Positions 1 through 8,487 are shown, counted from the stretch's first letter. The stretch: 8,702 nt of DNA from Deltaproteobacteria bacterium (GCA_003447545.1 DLYX01000158.1:1-8702); one strand, 5' to 3'. The notes: generated from the letters alone by a model not told the origin. Numbers and translations are program-made.

Positions 1-1
1 G

Positions 2-790
2 AAACTGGGGGCACTCAGCGAGGAACAAAAAACCGATATTCTCGACGGTCTGATTACGGATACCCTGATCTCGATGCAGGCGCAGCAGTTGGGCCTCAAT
101 GTCACAGGTCAGGACGTGCAGGCCTATATGGACCAGATCATGCAGGCCAACGATCTCGATCAGGCGACTCTTTTGGCGGCCCTCGCCCAGCAGGGTCTCG
201 ATGAACAGGGCTATCGACGCCAAGTCCGGCGTGAATTGCTGAAGAATCAGCTGGTTTCGCGGGATATTCGTCAGAAAGTGAATATCACGGACGAGGATGT
301 TGCTCGCTTTTACAAGGAAAACCCGGAGCAATTCTCCGTTCCGGCGGCCGTCGAACTGAGTCATATCCTGTTTCTGGTTCCCCCGGGAGCAACCGGAGAT
401 GCGGCGGATGCGGTTGCGGAAAAGGCACGCCGAGCGCATCTGCGATTGGTGTCGGGGGAGAGTTTTGCCAAGGTCGCGCGCGAAGTTTCCGAGGCTCCGG
501 ATGCCCCAGACGGCGGCAAGCTGGGCACCATCAAGAAGGGTCAGATGATGCCCGAGATCGAAAGGGTCGCCTTTGTTCTGCCTGCGGGTGATATCAGCCA
601 TCCGGTGCGGAGCCCGGTGGGCCTGCACATCTTGAAAGTCGATTCTCGCGATCAGGCAGATCTCGTCCCTCTGGATCAGATCCAGGAGCAGATCCGTGAC
701 AGGCTCTATGCCGAGGCCATTCAGGAGCGATTCGATAGCTGGGCAGACGAGGATCTCCGCGAGGACCATGTCATCGATATCCGCATCTAA
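2..790 (+). CDS. surA: SurA-like periplasmic peptidyl-prolyl cis-trans isomerase/chaperone, 5'-truncated by window edge
   Basis: The frame is open from base 2, so the first ATG (base 74) is internal and the true start lies upstream; 262 residues are visible. SurA-type proteins escort unfolded outer-membrane proteins across the periplasm and isomerise prolyl bonds. The visible part begins in the helical SurA N-terminal domain (roughly residues 1-105, with LDGLITDTLI and then the QLGLNVTGQDV segment). One parvulin (rotamase) domain follows at about residues 118-212, opening with ELSHILFLVPPG and closing with GLHILKVDSRD. A C-terminal helix then matches the part of SurA that packs back on the N-domain. 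E. coli SurA has two parvulin domains; only one is present between the N-domain and the C-terminal helix here. The signal peptide is outside the window. Its 3' end overlaps pdxA by 23 bases, the gene order known from enteric surA-pdxA, which supports SurA over the related PpiD or PrsA. The parvulin assignment is firm; the SurA name is less so. Confidence 0.85.
   Translation, partial: KLGALSEEQKTDILDGLITDTLISMQAQQLGLNVTGQDVQAYMDQIMQANDLDQATLLAALAQQGLDEQGYRRQVRRELLKNQLVSRDIRQKVNITDEDVARFYKENPEQFSVPAAVELSHILFLVPPGATGDAADAVAEKARRAHLRLVSGESFAKVAREVSEAPDAPDGGKLGTIKKGQMMPEIERVAFVLPAGDISHPVRSPVGLHILKVDSRDQADLVPLDQIQEQIRDRLYAEAIQERFDSWADEDLREDHVIDIRI
684..698 (+). promoter_or_regulatory. Candidate Shine-Dalgarno plus alternative GTG start for pdxA
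   Basis: AGGAG at 684-688 lies 7 bases before an in-frame GTG at 696-698 inside the 3' end of surA. By contrast, the preferred ATG at 768 has GAGGA only 2 bases away (761-765) or 14 bases away (749-753), neither ideal. The protein family argues for 768 and the ribosome-site spacing argues for 696. Coupling to terminating surA ribosomes could explain a weak site at 768. Confidence 0.3.
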
Positions 791-1811
791 GCTCGCATCG
801 GCCCGGATCGCGGTGACCCTCGGCGACCCGGCGGGTGTTGGTGCCGAGGTGACCCTCCGCGCCCTGACCTCGCGACCGCGGCCCAAGGGCTCGTTTTTGT
901 TGGTGGGAGATCCCGGTTCGGTCGAGGATGCAGCGGCTCGTATCGGTTTGGCGATGGATTTTCCGCTGGTCGACTCCGAGGCAGCGGCCGCCGGGGAAAT
1001 ACCGACCCGAGGCTTTCCCATTTTGCTTCCCGCGGGGGTGGCCCCGCTGAAGCGTTCCGAGCGCAAGCCGGGAAAGCCGACTCTTGTGGGGGCACGGATG
1101 GCGTATGCCTCCCTGTTGGCGGCGACCGGGCTGGCTTTGGCACGCCGTGCTGATGCGATTGTGACGGCGCCGCTGAGCAAGGAGTGGTTGGCCCGTGCTC
1201 AACTGGCGCGCACGGGCCATACGGAGATTCTGGCCAAATTGACGGGTGCCAAAGGCGTTCGTCTGATGATGGTCGCAGGCGATCTGCGCGTTGTTCTGGT
1301 CACATCCCATATGGCTTTGCGCGATGTTCCCGCCGCTCTCGATATTGCCGGCGTTCGGGAGACGATCGCGATCACACACCGCCATTTGAAGCTTTGGTGG
1401 GATCTGCAGCGGCCCAAGGTGGCGGTGGCCGCCTTGAACCCGCATGCCGGGGATGGGGGCGTCTATGGCGACGAAGAGGACAGAATTCTTGCTCCCGCGA
1501 TTCGGAAGGCGCGTGCGTCGAGAATCAATGCTTTCGGTCCGGTCCCGGCAGATGCTCTATTTTCCGCGATGGGTCCCGAACATGATGCGGTGGTCGCCCT
1601 TTACCACGACCAGGGATTGATCCCGATCAAGCAGAAGGACGTACACGGAGCGGTCAACGTGACATTGGGGCTTCCCTTTGTGCGGACTTCTCCCGACCAC
1701 GGAACCGCTTTCGATCGAGCCGGAAAGGCTCCGGCCGACCCACGGAGCATGCGGGCGGCCATCCAGTTGGCGATGGAGCTCGCACCTCGACATCGCCCAC
1801 CCCATGCCTGA
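768..1811 (+). CDS. pdxA: 4-hydroxythreonine-4-phosphate dehydrogenase
   Basis: PdxA oxidises 4-phosphohydroxy-L-threonine with NAD(P)+; the product decarboxylates to 3-amino-1-hydroxyacetone phosphate, which PdxJ condenses with deoxyxylulose 5-phosphate to make pyridoxine phosphate in the cytoplasm. With the start at 768 the protein has 347 residues, close to the family's usual 330. The family signature VTLGDPAGVG is at the N-terminus. The substrate-loop TGHTE has His151. The three metal-binding histidines are visible as VTSHMALRD (His181), NPHAGDGG (His226) and YHDQGLIPIK (His280), matching E. coli His166, His211 and His266 with a constant offset of about 15. The C-terminal LGLPFVRTSPDHGTAFD block is canonical. 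The ATG at 768 is chosen because the conserved core begins only 13 residues later. A GTG at 696 has a better-placed ribosome site but would add 24 residues not expected in the family. The overlap with surA suggests translational coupling. Confidence 0.96.
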   Translation: MSSISASKLASARIAVTLGDPAGVGAEVTLRALTSRPRPKGSFLLVGDPGSVEDAAARIGLAMDFPLVDSEAAAAGEIPTRGFPILLPAGVAPLKRSERKPGKPTLVGARMAYASLLAATGLALARRADAIVTAPLSKEWLARAQLARTGHTEILAKLTGAKGVRLMMVAGDLRVVLVTSHMALRDVPAALDIAGVRETIAITHRHLKLWWDLQRPKVAVAALNPHAGDGGVYGDEEDRILAPAIRKARASRINAFGPVPADALFSAMGPEHDAVVALYHDQGLIPIKQKDVHGAVNVTLGLPFVRTSPDHGTAFDRAGKAPADPRSMRAAIQLAMELAPRHRPPHA

Positions 1812-1826
1812 GGATAACTCCTAGAA

Positions 1827-3200
1827 ATGAAACTGAATCCGAAGATTTTTCGAGAATACGATATCCGCGGGATTGCCGATGAGGATTTCGATGCAGATTT
1901 CGCTCGTGCTCTGGGTTGCGCGCTGGGGACACGCGCGCGGCGCGCCCACCCGGCCAAGACGCCATCGCTGACGGTCGGTCGCGATTGCCGCGCGACATCG
2001 GATGCTTACGCGGAGGCAGTCATCTCCGGTATCCTGAGCACCGGCACCAATGTGATGGATATCGGCATGGTGCCAACTCCCTTATTGTATTTCTCCCTGT
2101 TCGAATTGGGGGTGGACGGGGGTGTCGAAATCACGGCAAGCCACAACCCCGGGGAGTTCAACGGCTTCAAGATCTGCCAGGGGCAGGAAGCGATTCACGG
2201 AGAGGCGATCTACCAACTCCGAGAGGAGGTTCTCGCCGGTGATTTCGAAATCGGTGCGGGCGAGGCCCGCAAGCACGATATCCTCCCTTCCAATATCGCT
2301 TTCTGCGAGGGGGAGATCGGGACCCTGTCCCGCCCATTGAAGGTCGTCGTGGATGCGGGCAATGCCGCTGCCGGACCGGCTGCGCCGCAGGTTTTGGGTG
2401 CATTGGGTTGCGAGGTCATTCCTCTGCACTGCGAGCCTGATGGGCGCTTCCCGAACCACCACCCCGATCCGACCGTTGCCGAGAACCTCGTCGATTTGCA
2501 GGCGGCCGTGGAACGCGAGCGAGCGGACCTCGGTGTTGCTCTGGATGGGGATGGGGACCGTATCGGAGTCGTTGCCCCGGGAGGCCAGATCATTTGGGGC
2601 GATGAACTGCTGGTGATTTTCGCCCGGGAAATTCTCGCCCGAAAGCCGGGCGCGGTGATTATCAGCGAGGTCAAATGCTCCCGGCGCCTTTATGACGAAA
2701 TCGATCGACTGGGCGGCCAGGGGATCATGTGGAAGGCCGGGCACTCCCTGATCAAGGCCAAGATGAAGGAAACTGGAGCGGCGATCGGCGGCGAGATGAG
2801 CGGGCATATGTTTTTTGCCGACCGATTTTTCGGCTACGACGATGCCCTCTACGCCGCGGCCCGCCTGCTGGAAATTCTCGCGTCGACCGAAGGCGACGTC
2901 CTCGATCTGCTCGCCGGATTACCACCCTCCTTCACGACTCCCGAAATCCGGGTGGATTGTGAGGACGATATCAAGTTCGCGGTAGCCGAACGAGCCAAGG
3001 AATATCTCCGAAAAGAGAGAGAAATCAATGACATAGATGGAGTTCGGGCCGACTTCGGAGACGGTTGGGGCCTGGTCCGAGCCTCAAATACCCAGCCGGC
3101 ACTGGTGTTGCGTTTCGAGGCGCAAAGCGAAGTCCGATTGGCTGAGATCCGCCGCCACGTAGAGGAAATTGTGGCCAAGGCAAGAGCCGAAGTGAGCTAG
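1827..3200 (+). CDS. Phosphomannomutase/phosphoglucomutase (AlgC/ManB-type, alpha-D-phosphohexomutase family)
   Basis: This cytoplasmic enzyme interconverts hexose 6-phosphates and 1-phosphates through a phosphoserine, feeding GDP-mannose or UDP-glucose synthesis for LPS, capsule or other glycans. At 457 residues it matches the length of Pseudomonas AlgC. All four domains are present in order: FREYDIRG at residues 8-15; the phosphoserine loop TASHNPGEFNGFKI with catalytic Ser105; the metal loop DGDGDR with Asp240, Asp242 and Asp244; the sugar-specificity loop GEMSGH with Glu323 and Ser325; and the phosphate-binding RASNTQP at 418-424. These positions run a constant 2-3 residues behind AlgC (Ser108, Asp242/244/246, Glu325), so no insertion or loss is evident. 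The GEMSGH loop is typical of dual mannose/glucose enzymes rather than GlmM, but substrate preference cannot be read with certainty. The gene starts 15 bases after the pdxA stop, and a GAGGA at 1810-1814 overlapping that stop is its likely ribosome site (12-base spacing, rather long). It is probably cotranscribed with pdxA. Confidence 0.94.
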   Translation: MKLNPKIFREYDIRGIADEDFDADFARALGCALGTRARRAHPAKTPSLTVGRDCRATSDAYAEAVISGILSTGTNVMDIGMVPTPLLYFSLFELGVDGGVEITASHNPGEFNGFKICQGQEAIHGEAIYQLREEVLAGDFEIGAGEARKHDILPSNIAFCEGEIGTLSRPLKVVVDAGNAAAGPAAPQVLGALGCEVIPLHCEPDGRFPNHHPDPTVAENLVDLQAAVERERADLGVALDGDGDRIGVVAPGGQIIWGDELLVIFAREILARKPGAVIISEVKCSRRLYDEIDRLGGQGIMWKAGHSLIKAKMKETGAAIGGEMSGHMFFADRFFGYDDALYAAARLLEILASTEGDVLDLLAGLPPSFTTPEIRVDCEDDIKFAVAERAKEYLRKEREINDIDGVRADFGDGWGLVRASNTQPALVLRFEAQSEVRLAEIRRHVEEIVAKARAEVS

Positions 3201-3215
3201 ACCGAGAGGCTGTAT

Positions 3216-3231
3216 AACCTTAGGAAAGGTT
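3216..3231 (+). repeat. Small perfect hairpin (6-bp stem, 4-base loop) after the phosphohexomutase gene
   Basis: AACCTT (3216-3221) and AAGGTT (3226-3231) are exact inverted copies around the loop AGGA. The stem is short, AT-containing and not followed by a run of T, so it is a poor intrinsic terminator. It abuts the candidate -35 box TTGACA and shares its first two bases, a position better suited to an operator for a DNA-binding protein. Its function is inference only. Confidence 0.4.
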
Positions 3232-3259
3232 GACAGAGGCGAATTTGGTTCGTTATCCA
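3230..3259 (+). promoter_or_regulatory. Candidate sigma-70 promoter for the lrp-like/gltBD unit
   Basis: TTGACA at 3230-3235 is a perfect -35 consensus. With an 18-bp spacer the best -10 is TATCCA (3254-3259), which matches only the first three of six positions. Transcription would start near 3265-3268, leaving a leader of about 20 bases before the ATG at 3285. The weak -10 suggests a need for an activator, or a false hit. It is the only credible promoter in the only intergenic gap of the window. Confidence 0.4.
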
Positions 3260-3287
3260 TAAGGCTTCCCCCCTTAGGAGCCTTATG
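3258..3287 (+). repeat. Perfect 9-bp inverted repeat overlapping the start codon of the lrp-like gene
   Basis: CATAAGGCT (3258-3266) and AGCCTTATG (3279-3287) are exact reverse complements separated by 12 bases (TCCCCCCTTAGG). The right arm includes the ATG start codon (3285-3287) and the last two bases of the Shine-Dalgarno AGGAG (3276-3280). As RNA, the stem would bury the start codon. As DNA, it is a symmetrical site straddling the predicted transcription start, as expected of an autoregulatory operator. Confidence 0.6.
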
Positions 3288-3884
3288 AAATTCGGAAACG
3301 GTGAAGACCCGGGTCTCGACGCTACGGATGTCGCGATCTTGCAAACGCTGCAGCAGGACTGCAAGAGTCCGCTCGCCAGAATTGGCGACTTGGTAGGACT
3401 GTCCGCGCCGTCGGTAAGTGAGCGAATCGAGAAGCTGGAACAATCCGGCGTGATCCGCGGCTATTCAGCCGTTCTCGGCTCCAGGGAACTCGGTCTCGAT
3501 GTCACAGCTTTTATCGGCGTCGTTGTGGAGACGCCCGGTGGCTTGAGTGCGTTCGAGGAAACCGTGGTCTCGATCGAGGGCGTCTTGGAATGCCATCACG
3601 TCACCGGCCATCATACCTTGCTTCTCAAGGTGAAGGCTCCGACCACGGAAGGGTTGGAAAATCTGATCAGCAGAATCCGCGGCCTCGCCGGAGTGGTGCG
3701 CACCGAGACTACCGTCGTCCTCTCCACCCATACCGAACGTTCCCAGTTGCCGATCGGGGAGCACGTCACTCGGCGCGATGGTGGTTCGAGGCGGAGAAAT
3801 GGGCGGAGTTCGAATTCGCCACGCAAGCTGCCCGCCCGCAAGACGGCGCAGGAACGGCAGGAAAGGCAAAACCATGAAAATTGA
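3285..3884 (+). CDS. Lrp/AsnC-family transcriptional regulator with basic C-terminal tail
   Basis: Lrp/AsnC proteins bind DNA as dimers or octamers and sense amino acids. The N-terminal winged helix-turn-helix spans about residues 11-64: [15 protein letters not shown], then a recognition region with [19 protein letters not shown]. The ligand-binding RAM domain runs from about 72 to 150, ending in [16 protein letters not shown], which aligns with the usual end of Lrp proteins at Ile157. The protein continues for 42 more residues (158-199), giving 199 against the usual 150-165. The tail has 10 Arg and 2 Lys against 5 acidic residues and looks disordered. In the RAM domain the common G-x-[YF]-D turn is replaced by GHHT (108-111). 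The start at 3285 has AGGAG 4 bases upstream and no later in-frame alternative before the helix-turn-helix. The stop overlaps the gltB start by 11 bases, so it likely controls glutamate synthase, as Lrp does for gltBDF in E. coli. Its exact ligand is not readable. Confidence 0.92.
   Translation: MKFGNGEDPGLDATDVAILQTLQQDCKSPLARIGDLVGLSAPSVSERIEKLEQSGVIRGYSAVLGSRELGLDVTAFIGVVVETPGGLSAFEETVVSIEGVLECHHVTGHHTLLLKVKAPTTEGLENLISRIRGLAGVVRTETTVVLSTHTERSQLPIGEHVTRRDGGSRRRNGRSSNSPRKLPARKTAQERQERQNHEN
3859..3866 (+). promoter_or_regulatory. Ribosome binding site that sets the gltB start
   Basis: AGGAAAGG lies 7 bases before the ATG at 3874, inside the end of the upstream regulator gene. It supports 3874 over the in-frame ATG at 3778. 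The start codon and the regulator's TGA (3882-3884) overlap, so translation of the two genes is probably coupled. Confidence 0.7.
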
Positions 3885-6800
3885 GAAATCCAGTCCGCCT
3901 GAAAACCAGCGTGTCAGCTACGAGGAAATGAAGCAGCGATTCAAGGACGGAGCCGCCTCCGGTTTGTACCGCCCGGAATCCGAATCAGACGCTTGCGGGG
4001 TTGGCTTTGTCGTCAAGATGAACGGCGAGCAGACCCACGATATCATCGGTAAAGGTCTCGAGATTCTCGACAAGCTCACCCACCGCGGGGCCTGTGGCTG
4101 CGACCCGGAAACCGGAGACGGATGTGGAATTCTGACCCAGATTCCGCACGGTTTCTTCGACCGTGAGGCAGCGAGCATTCAGATGCCTCTGCCTCCGCAG
4201 GGCCGATATGCGATTGGCATGGTGTTTCTGCCCCGCGATGTCTTTCAGCTCAACACCTGTCTCGAACTGTTCGAAAAAGCAGTTCATGAAGAAGGCCAGA
4301 AATTTCTTGGATGGCGTCGTGTCCCGGTGGATGACTCCCAATGTGGTTGGTTGGGCCGCGAGTCGATGCCCGAGATTCGCCAGATTTTCATTGGCGCGCC
4401 GGAAGGAACAGAAGCGGGTCAGGACTTCGAGCGAAAACTCTATGTCATTCGCAAAAGCGTCGAGGAAGCGGTCCGGCAGTCCGGGATCCCCGATAGCGAG
4501 CGCTTCTATGTGTCGAGTCTTTCCTCGACGACAATCGTCTACAAGGGACTGCTGTTGCCGGAGCGAGTTGGGGAATTCTACCTCGATTTGAAGGATCCCG
4601 AATTCAAGAGCTGCATGGCGCTGGTCCACCAGCGATTCAGCACAAATACGCTTCCGACCTGGGATCGTTCCCACCCGTATCGTCTGATGGCGCATAACGG
4701 CGAGATCAATACTCTGCGCGGGAATGCGAATTGGATGCGTGCGCGTGAGAGCATGTTTTCCTCGCCTTCGTTTGGCGAAGATGTCCGGAAAATTTCGCCC
4801 GTGATCGAAGAGATGGGTTCAGATTCGGCCTGCTTCGACAACGGACTCGAGCTTTTGCTGCGAACCGGGCGATCTCTGCCGCATGCTGTCATGATGATGA
4901 TCCCCGAAGCTTGGCAGAAGCATGAGGGGATGAGCGACGAGAAGAAAGCTTTCTACGAATATCATGCCTGCCTGATGGAACCTTGGGACGGGCCGGCGTC
5001 AGTGGCCTTCACCGATGGAAAAGTGATCGGTGCGATCCTCGACCGCAACGGATTGCGCCCCTCCCGCTACGTGGTGACCAAGGATGGAATGGTGGTCATG
5101 GCCTCGGAGGTCGGTGTTCTCGAAATCGAACCCGAAAACGTTGCCCAGAAAAGCCGGCTGCAGCCGGGTCGCATGTTTCTTGTGGATACCGAAGCGGGTC
5201 GCATCATTGACGATGAGGAGATCAAGACCGAGATGATGCAGCGCCACCCCTACCGGGAGTGGCTTGACAATAATCTCGTGCACCTGAAAGACCTGCCGGA
5301 GGTAGACGCGACGGCTGTGCCGACCGGGCACGAAGAAGGCGAGCTGGTCTCTCTGCAGCAAGCCTTCGGCTACACGAATGAGGATCTGAAGATTCTCATG
5401 ATGCCGATGGCCAGAGATGGCATCGAGGCAACCGGTTCGATGGGAACCGACACGCCGCTCGCCGCACTATCGGATCGTCCGCAGCTTCTCTACGGCTACT
5501 TCAAACAACTTTTTGCTCAAGTCACGAACCCGCCAATCGACCCGATTCGGGAAGAGATGGTCATGTCGCTGAAGACGACCATTGGCTCGGAGCAAAACCT
5601 CTTTGAGGAGACTCCGAAACATTGTCGGCAGTTGGCTCTGGAGCAGCCGATTCTCACCAACGAAGAGCTCGCGCGCCTGAAGTCCTTCTCGCATCCCGGG
5701 TTTTTCTCGACAACCTTGTCGACTCTCTATCTGGCGAAGGACGGAACAGCCGGTCTCGAGAAGGCTCTCGATGCTCTCAGCGAAGCTGCGGAGACTGCCG
5801 TCGATAATGGAGCAACCATCCTCGTCCTTTCGGATCGTGGTGTGGACGAGACGCATGCTCCGATTCCGGCGTTGCTCGCCTGCGGGGCCGTCCATCAGCA
5901 CTTGATTCGAAAAGGAACTCGAACGCATTGTGGTCTGGTTATCGAATCGGGAGAGCCACGCGAAGTGCAGCATTACGCTTTGCTCGCAGGCTACGGGGCT
6001 GGAGCCATCAACCCTTACCTGGCGTTCGAAACTCTCGAGAAAATGATCCGGGATGGTCTGATGTCTGATTGGACCGGGCGAGAGATCTCCTACGAGGAGG
6101 CTGTCGAGAACTATCTCAAGGCCCTCGGCAAAGGCCTGATGAAGGTGATGTCGAAGATGGGAATCTCGACCTTGCAGTCTTATCGAGGTGCCCAGATCTA
6201 TGAGGCGGTTGGTGTAGCGACTTCGGTGATCGACAAATACTTTACGCGCACGGCCAGCCGGATCGAAGGCATTGATATCGGCGTTATCGCTCGCGAAACA
6301 GGGATGCGTCACCACCATGCCTTTGCGGTGGCACCGGCACTCGATGGTGAACTCGATGTTGGCGGCCAATACCAGTGGCGTCGTCGCGGTGAGCACCATA
6401 TGTACAACCCGGAGACGGTCGCGAAACTCCAGCACGCCGTTCGTGCTGGTAACTACAAGATGTTCAAGCAGTTCAGCGACTTGGCGACAGACGAAGACAA
6501 GCGGTTCTGCACGATTCGTGGGCTGTTGAAGTTCCGTCAGGGGCGCCCGGTTCCTCTCGACGAGGTCGAGCCCGCATCGGAAATCGTAAAGCGTTTCAAA
6601 ACCGGCGCGATGTCGCTTGGTTCGATCAGTCGCGAAGCCCATGAGAATCTGGCGATCGCGATGAACCGTTTGGGTGGTCGCTCGAACACCGGCGAAGGTG
6701 GGGAAGACCCCGTACGCTACACCCCCGAGGAAAACGGAGACTCGCGGCGGAGTTCCATCAAGCAGGTGGCTTCGGGCCGTTTCGGCGTGACAAGTCACTA

Positions 6801-8487
6801 CCTCGTCAACTCCGACGAGCTCCAGATCAAGATGGCGCAAGGTGCGAAGCCGGGCGAAGGTGGACAGCTTCCCGGACATAAGGTGGACGACTATATCGCG
6901 AGCATTCGGTACTCGACCCCGGGTGTCGGTCTGATTTCACCCCCACCGCATCATGATATTTATTCGATCGAGGACCTCTCGCAGCTGATTCACGATCTCA
7001 AGAACTCCAACAAGCATGCGCGGGTCAGCGTGAAGCTGGTGAGCGAGATCGGTGTCGGCACAGTGGCGGCCGGTGTCTCGAAAGCCAAAGCCGATGTGGT
7101 TCTGGTTTCGGGTTTTTCAGGTGGGACCGGGGCTTCACCCCTTACCTCGGTGAAGCATGCCGGTGGACCGTGGGAGCTCGGCCTGGCCGAAACGCAGCAA
7201 GTGTTGGTGATGAATGATCTGCGCGGAAGAATTCGCGTGGAGACGGACGGCCAGCTCAAGACCGGTCGTGACGTTGCGATCGCGGCGCTTCTCGGGGCCG
7301 AGGAATTCGGCTTTGCCAGTGCGGCGCTGATCGCCTCGGGCTGCATCATGATGCGGGTTTGTCATTTGAACACGTGTCCCGTCGGAATCGCGACTCAGAA
7401 TCCCGTGCTGCGTGAGAAGTTTGCCGGCAAGCCTGAGCATGTGGTCAATCTGATGACTTTCATCGCGGAGGAGATCCGCGAGATCATGGCCGAGCTTGGC
7501 TTCCGGACTCTTCAGGAGATGGTCGGCCGGGTGGATTTGCTGGACGCGCGCGAGGCGATCGATCATTGGAAAGCAAGTGGGATTGATCTGACCCAGATTC
7601 TCCACAAGCCCGAGGTTCCCGATTCGGTCGCGATCTCGTGCATTGAAGATCAGGACCATGGTCTTGCCGGAGCTTTGGACAATCAGATTATCGAATTGGC
7701 TCGCGATGCTCTCGAGCGGCGAGAGCGGGTGGAGTTCGCTTTGCCCATCCGCAACGTGAACCGGACGGCCTGCACGATGCTCTCCGCCGAAATTTCCCGC
7801 CGGCATGGGGTTGAGGGTTTACCGCCCGAGACCGTCAACATTCATTTTAGCGGATCTGCCGGTCAAAGTTTTGGCTGTTTCCTTGCCAACGGTGTGGCCA
7901 TTCGGCTCGAGGGTGATGCCAACGATTATTTCGGCAAGGGGATGTCCGGCGGCCGCATGGTGGTCCATCCGCCGGCCGCTTCGACTTTTGTCCCGGAAGA
8001 AAACAGCATTGTCGGAAACGTGTCTCTATATGGAGCCACCGGCGGTGAGGTTTTCCTGCGAGGTCTCGCTGGAGAGCGTTTCTGTGTTCGAAATTCGGGC
8101 GTCACAGCGATCGTGGAGGGTATCGGCGATCACGGCTGTGAGTATATGACGGGCGGTCGGGTGGTCGTACTTGGCCCCACGGGTCGGAACTTCGCGGCGG
8201 GTATGAGCGGGGGGATCGCGTATATCTTCGACCCGAAGAAAAAGTTTTCCGACAACCTGAATGCAGGTATGGTGGAGTTGGAATCTTTGGACGCCGAGGA
8301 CAGCGAGTTTGTCTTCGATCTGATCCGGCGTCACCAGACCTATACGCAGAGCACGGTCGCGGCCGAGATTTTGGCAGATTGGGATGAGCAGGTACACGCC
8401 TTCCGGAAAGTGATGCCCACGGACTATCGACGGGTTCTGGAAGAGCGTAAACGCAAGGCCGCCGAAATACCGGCGGCGACGGTTTAA
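3874..8487 (+). CDS. gltB: Glutamate synthase (NADPH) large (alpha) subunit
   Basis: GltB takes ammonia from glutamine and transfers it to 2-oxoglutarate, making two glutamates, using electrons passed from GltD. From 3874 the protein has 1537 residues, normal for the family. A propeptide of about 40 residues precedes Cys41 (SDACGVGFV), which becomes the N-terminal nucleophile of the class II glutaminase domain (about 41-480). That domain also shows [12 protein letters not shown], the oxyanion pair Asn275-Gly276 in [12 protein letters not shown], and [10 protein letters not shown]. The central domain (about 500-790) includes [20 protein letters not shown] and the [10 protein letters not shown] motif. 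The FMN synthase domain (about 890-1260) opens near [10 protein letters not shown] and carries the 3Fe-4S cysteines Cys1157, Cys1163 and Cys1168 (C-x5-C-x4-C, as in Azospirillum GltB). The C-terminal beta-helix (about 1290-1510) contains the repeated Gly pattern [15 protein letters not shown]. Everything catalytic appears intact. One small oddity is [11 protein letters not shown] (Phe1081-Ser1082) where SGHDGGTGASP or [11 protein letters not shown] is usual. It overlaps the regulator and leads into gltD. Confidence 0.98.
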   Translation: MKIEKSSPPENQRVSYEEMKQRFKDGAASGLYRPESESDACGVGFVVKMNGEQTHDIIGKGLEILDKLTHRGACGCDPETGDGCGILTQIPHGFFDREAASIQMPLPPQGRYAIGMVFLPRDVFQLNTCLELFEKAVHEEGQKFLGWRRVPVDDSQCGWLGRESMPEIRQIFIGAPEGTEAGQDFERKLYVIRKSVEEAVRQSGIPDSERFYVSSLSSTTIVYKGLLLPERVGEFYLDLKDPEFKSCMALVHQRFSTNTLPTWDRSHPYRLMAHNGEINTLRGNANWMRARESMFSSPSFGEDVRKISPVIEEMGSDSACFDNGLELLLRTGRSLPHAVMMMIPEAWQKHEGMSDEKKAFYEYHACLMEPWDGPASVAFTDGKVIGAILDRNGLRPSRYVVTKDGMVVMASEVGVLEIEPENVAQKSRLQPGRMFLVDTEAGRIIDDEEIKTEMMQRHPYREWLDNNLVHLKDLPEVDATAVPTGHEEGELVSLQQAFGYTNEDLKILMMPMARDGIEATGSMGTDTPLAALSDRPQLLYGYFKQLFAQVTNPPIDPIREEMVMSLKTTIGSEQNLFEETPKHCRQLALEQPILTNEELARLKSFSHPGFFSTTLSTLYLAKDGTAGLEKALDALSEAAETAVDNGATILVLSDRGVDETHAPIPALLACGAVHQHLIRKGTRTHCGLVIESGEPREVQHYALLAGYGAGAINPYLAFETLEKMIRDGLMSDWTGREISYEEAVENYLKALGKGLMKVMSKMGISTLQSYRGAQIYEAVGVATSVIDKYFTRTASRIEGIDIGVIARETGMRHHHAFAVAPALDGELDVGGQYQWRRRGEHHMYNPETVAKLQHAVRAGNYKMFKQFSDLATDEDKRFCTIRGLLKFRQGRPVPLDEVEPASEIVKRFKTGAMSLGSISREAHENLAIAMNRLGGRSNTGEGGEDPVRYTPEENGDSRRSSIKQVASGRFGVTSHYLVNSDELQIKMAQGAKPGEGGQLPGHKVDDYIASIRYSTPGVGLISPPPHHDIYSIEDLSQLIHDLKNSNKHARVSVKLVSEIGVGTVAAGVSKAKADVVLVSGFSGGTGASPLTSVKHAGGPWELGLAETQQVLVMNDLRGRIRVETDGQLKTGRDVAIAALLGAEEFGFASAALIASGCIMMRVCHLNTCPVGIATQNPVLREKFAGKPEHVVNLMTFIAEEIREIMAELGFRTLQEMVGRVDLLDAREAIDHWKASGIDLTQILHKPEVPDSVAISCIEDQDHGLAGALDNQIIELARDALERRERVEFALPIRNVNRTACTMLSAEISRRHGVEGLPPETVNIHFSGSAGQSFGCFLANGVAIRLEGDANDYFGKGMSGGRMVVHPPAASTFVPEENSIVGNVSLYGATGGEVFLRGLAGERFCVRNSGVTAIVEGIGDHGCEYMTGGRVVVLGPTGRNFAAGMSGGIAYIFDPKKKFSDNLNAGMVELESLDAEDSEFVFDLIRRHQTYTQSTVAAEILADWDEQVHAFRKVMPTDYRRVLEERKRKAAEIPAATV

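Noticed and set aside
74..76. ATG at 74 as the start of the SurA-like gene
   Set aside because: The frame is open to the window edge and the upstream codons encode the conserved SurA N-domain helix, so this Met is internal.
771..1445. 224-codon antisense frame over pdxA
   Set aside because: Complementary to conserved pdxA motifs, with no domain and low-complexity Arg/Gln/His-rich translation typical of a shadow.
2082..2807. 241-codon antisense frame over the phosphohexomutase gene
   Set aside because: Covers the catalytic loops of the sense gene and has no recognisable motif or ribosome site.
3216..3231. Intrinsic terminator after the phosphohexomutase gene
   Set aside because: The stem is only 6 bp and no T-run follows; the sequence goes straight into TTGACA.
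3778..3873. Upstream in-frame ATG at 3778 as the gltB start
   Set aside because: It would add 32 Arg-rich residues before the propeptide, lacks a good ribosome site, and is only open because it overlaps the regulator tail. The ATG at 3874 has AGGAAAGG at 7 bases and gives the normal propeptide length of about 40.
5467..6879. A 470-codon open frame on the - strand inside gltB
   Set aside because: It lies wholly antisense to a strongly conserved part of gltB, shows no recognisable domain, and is the kind of long shadow frame that codon bias in a GC-rich gene creates.
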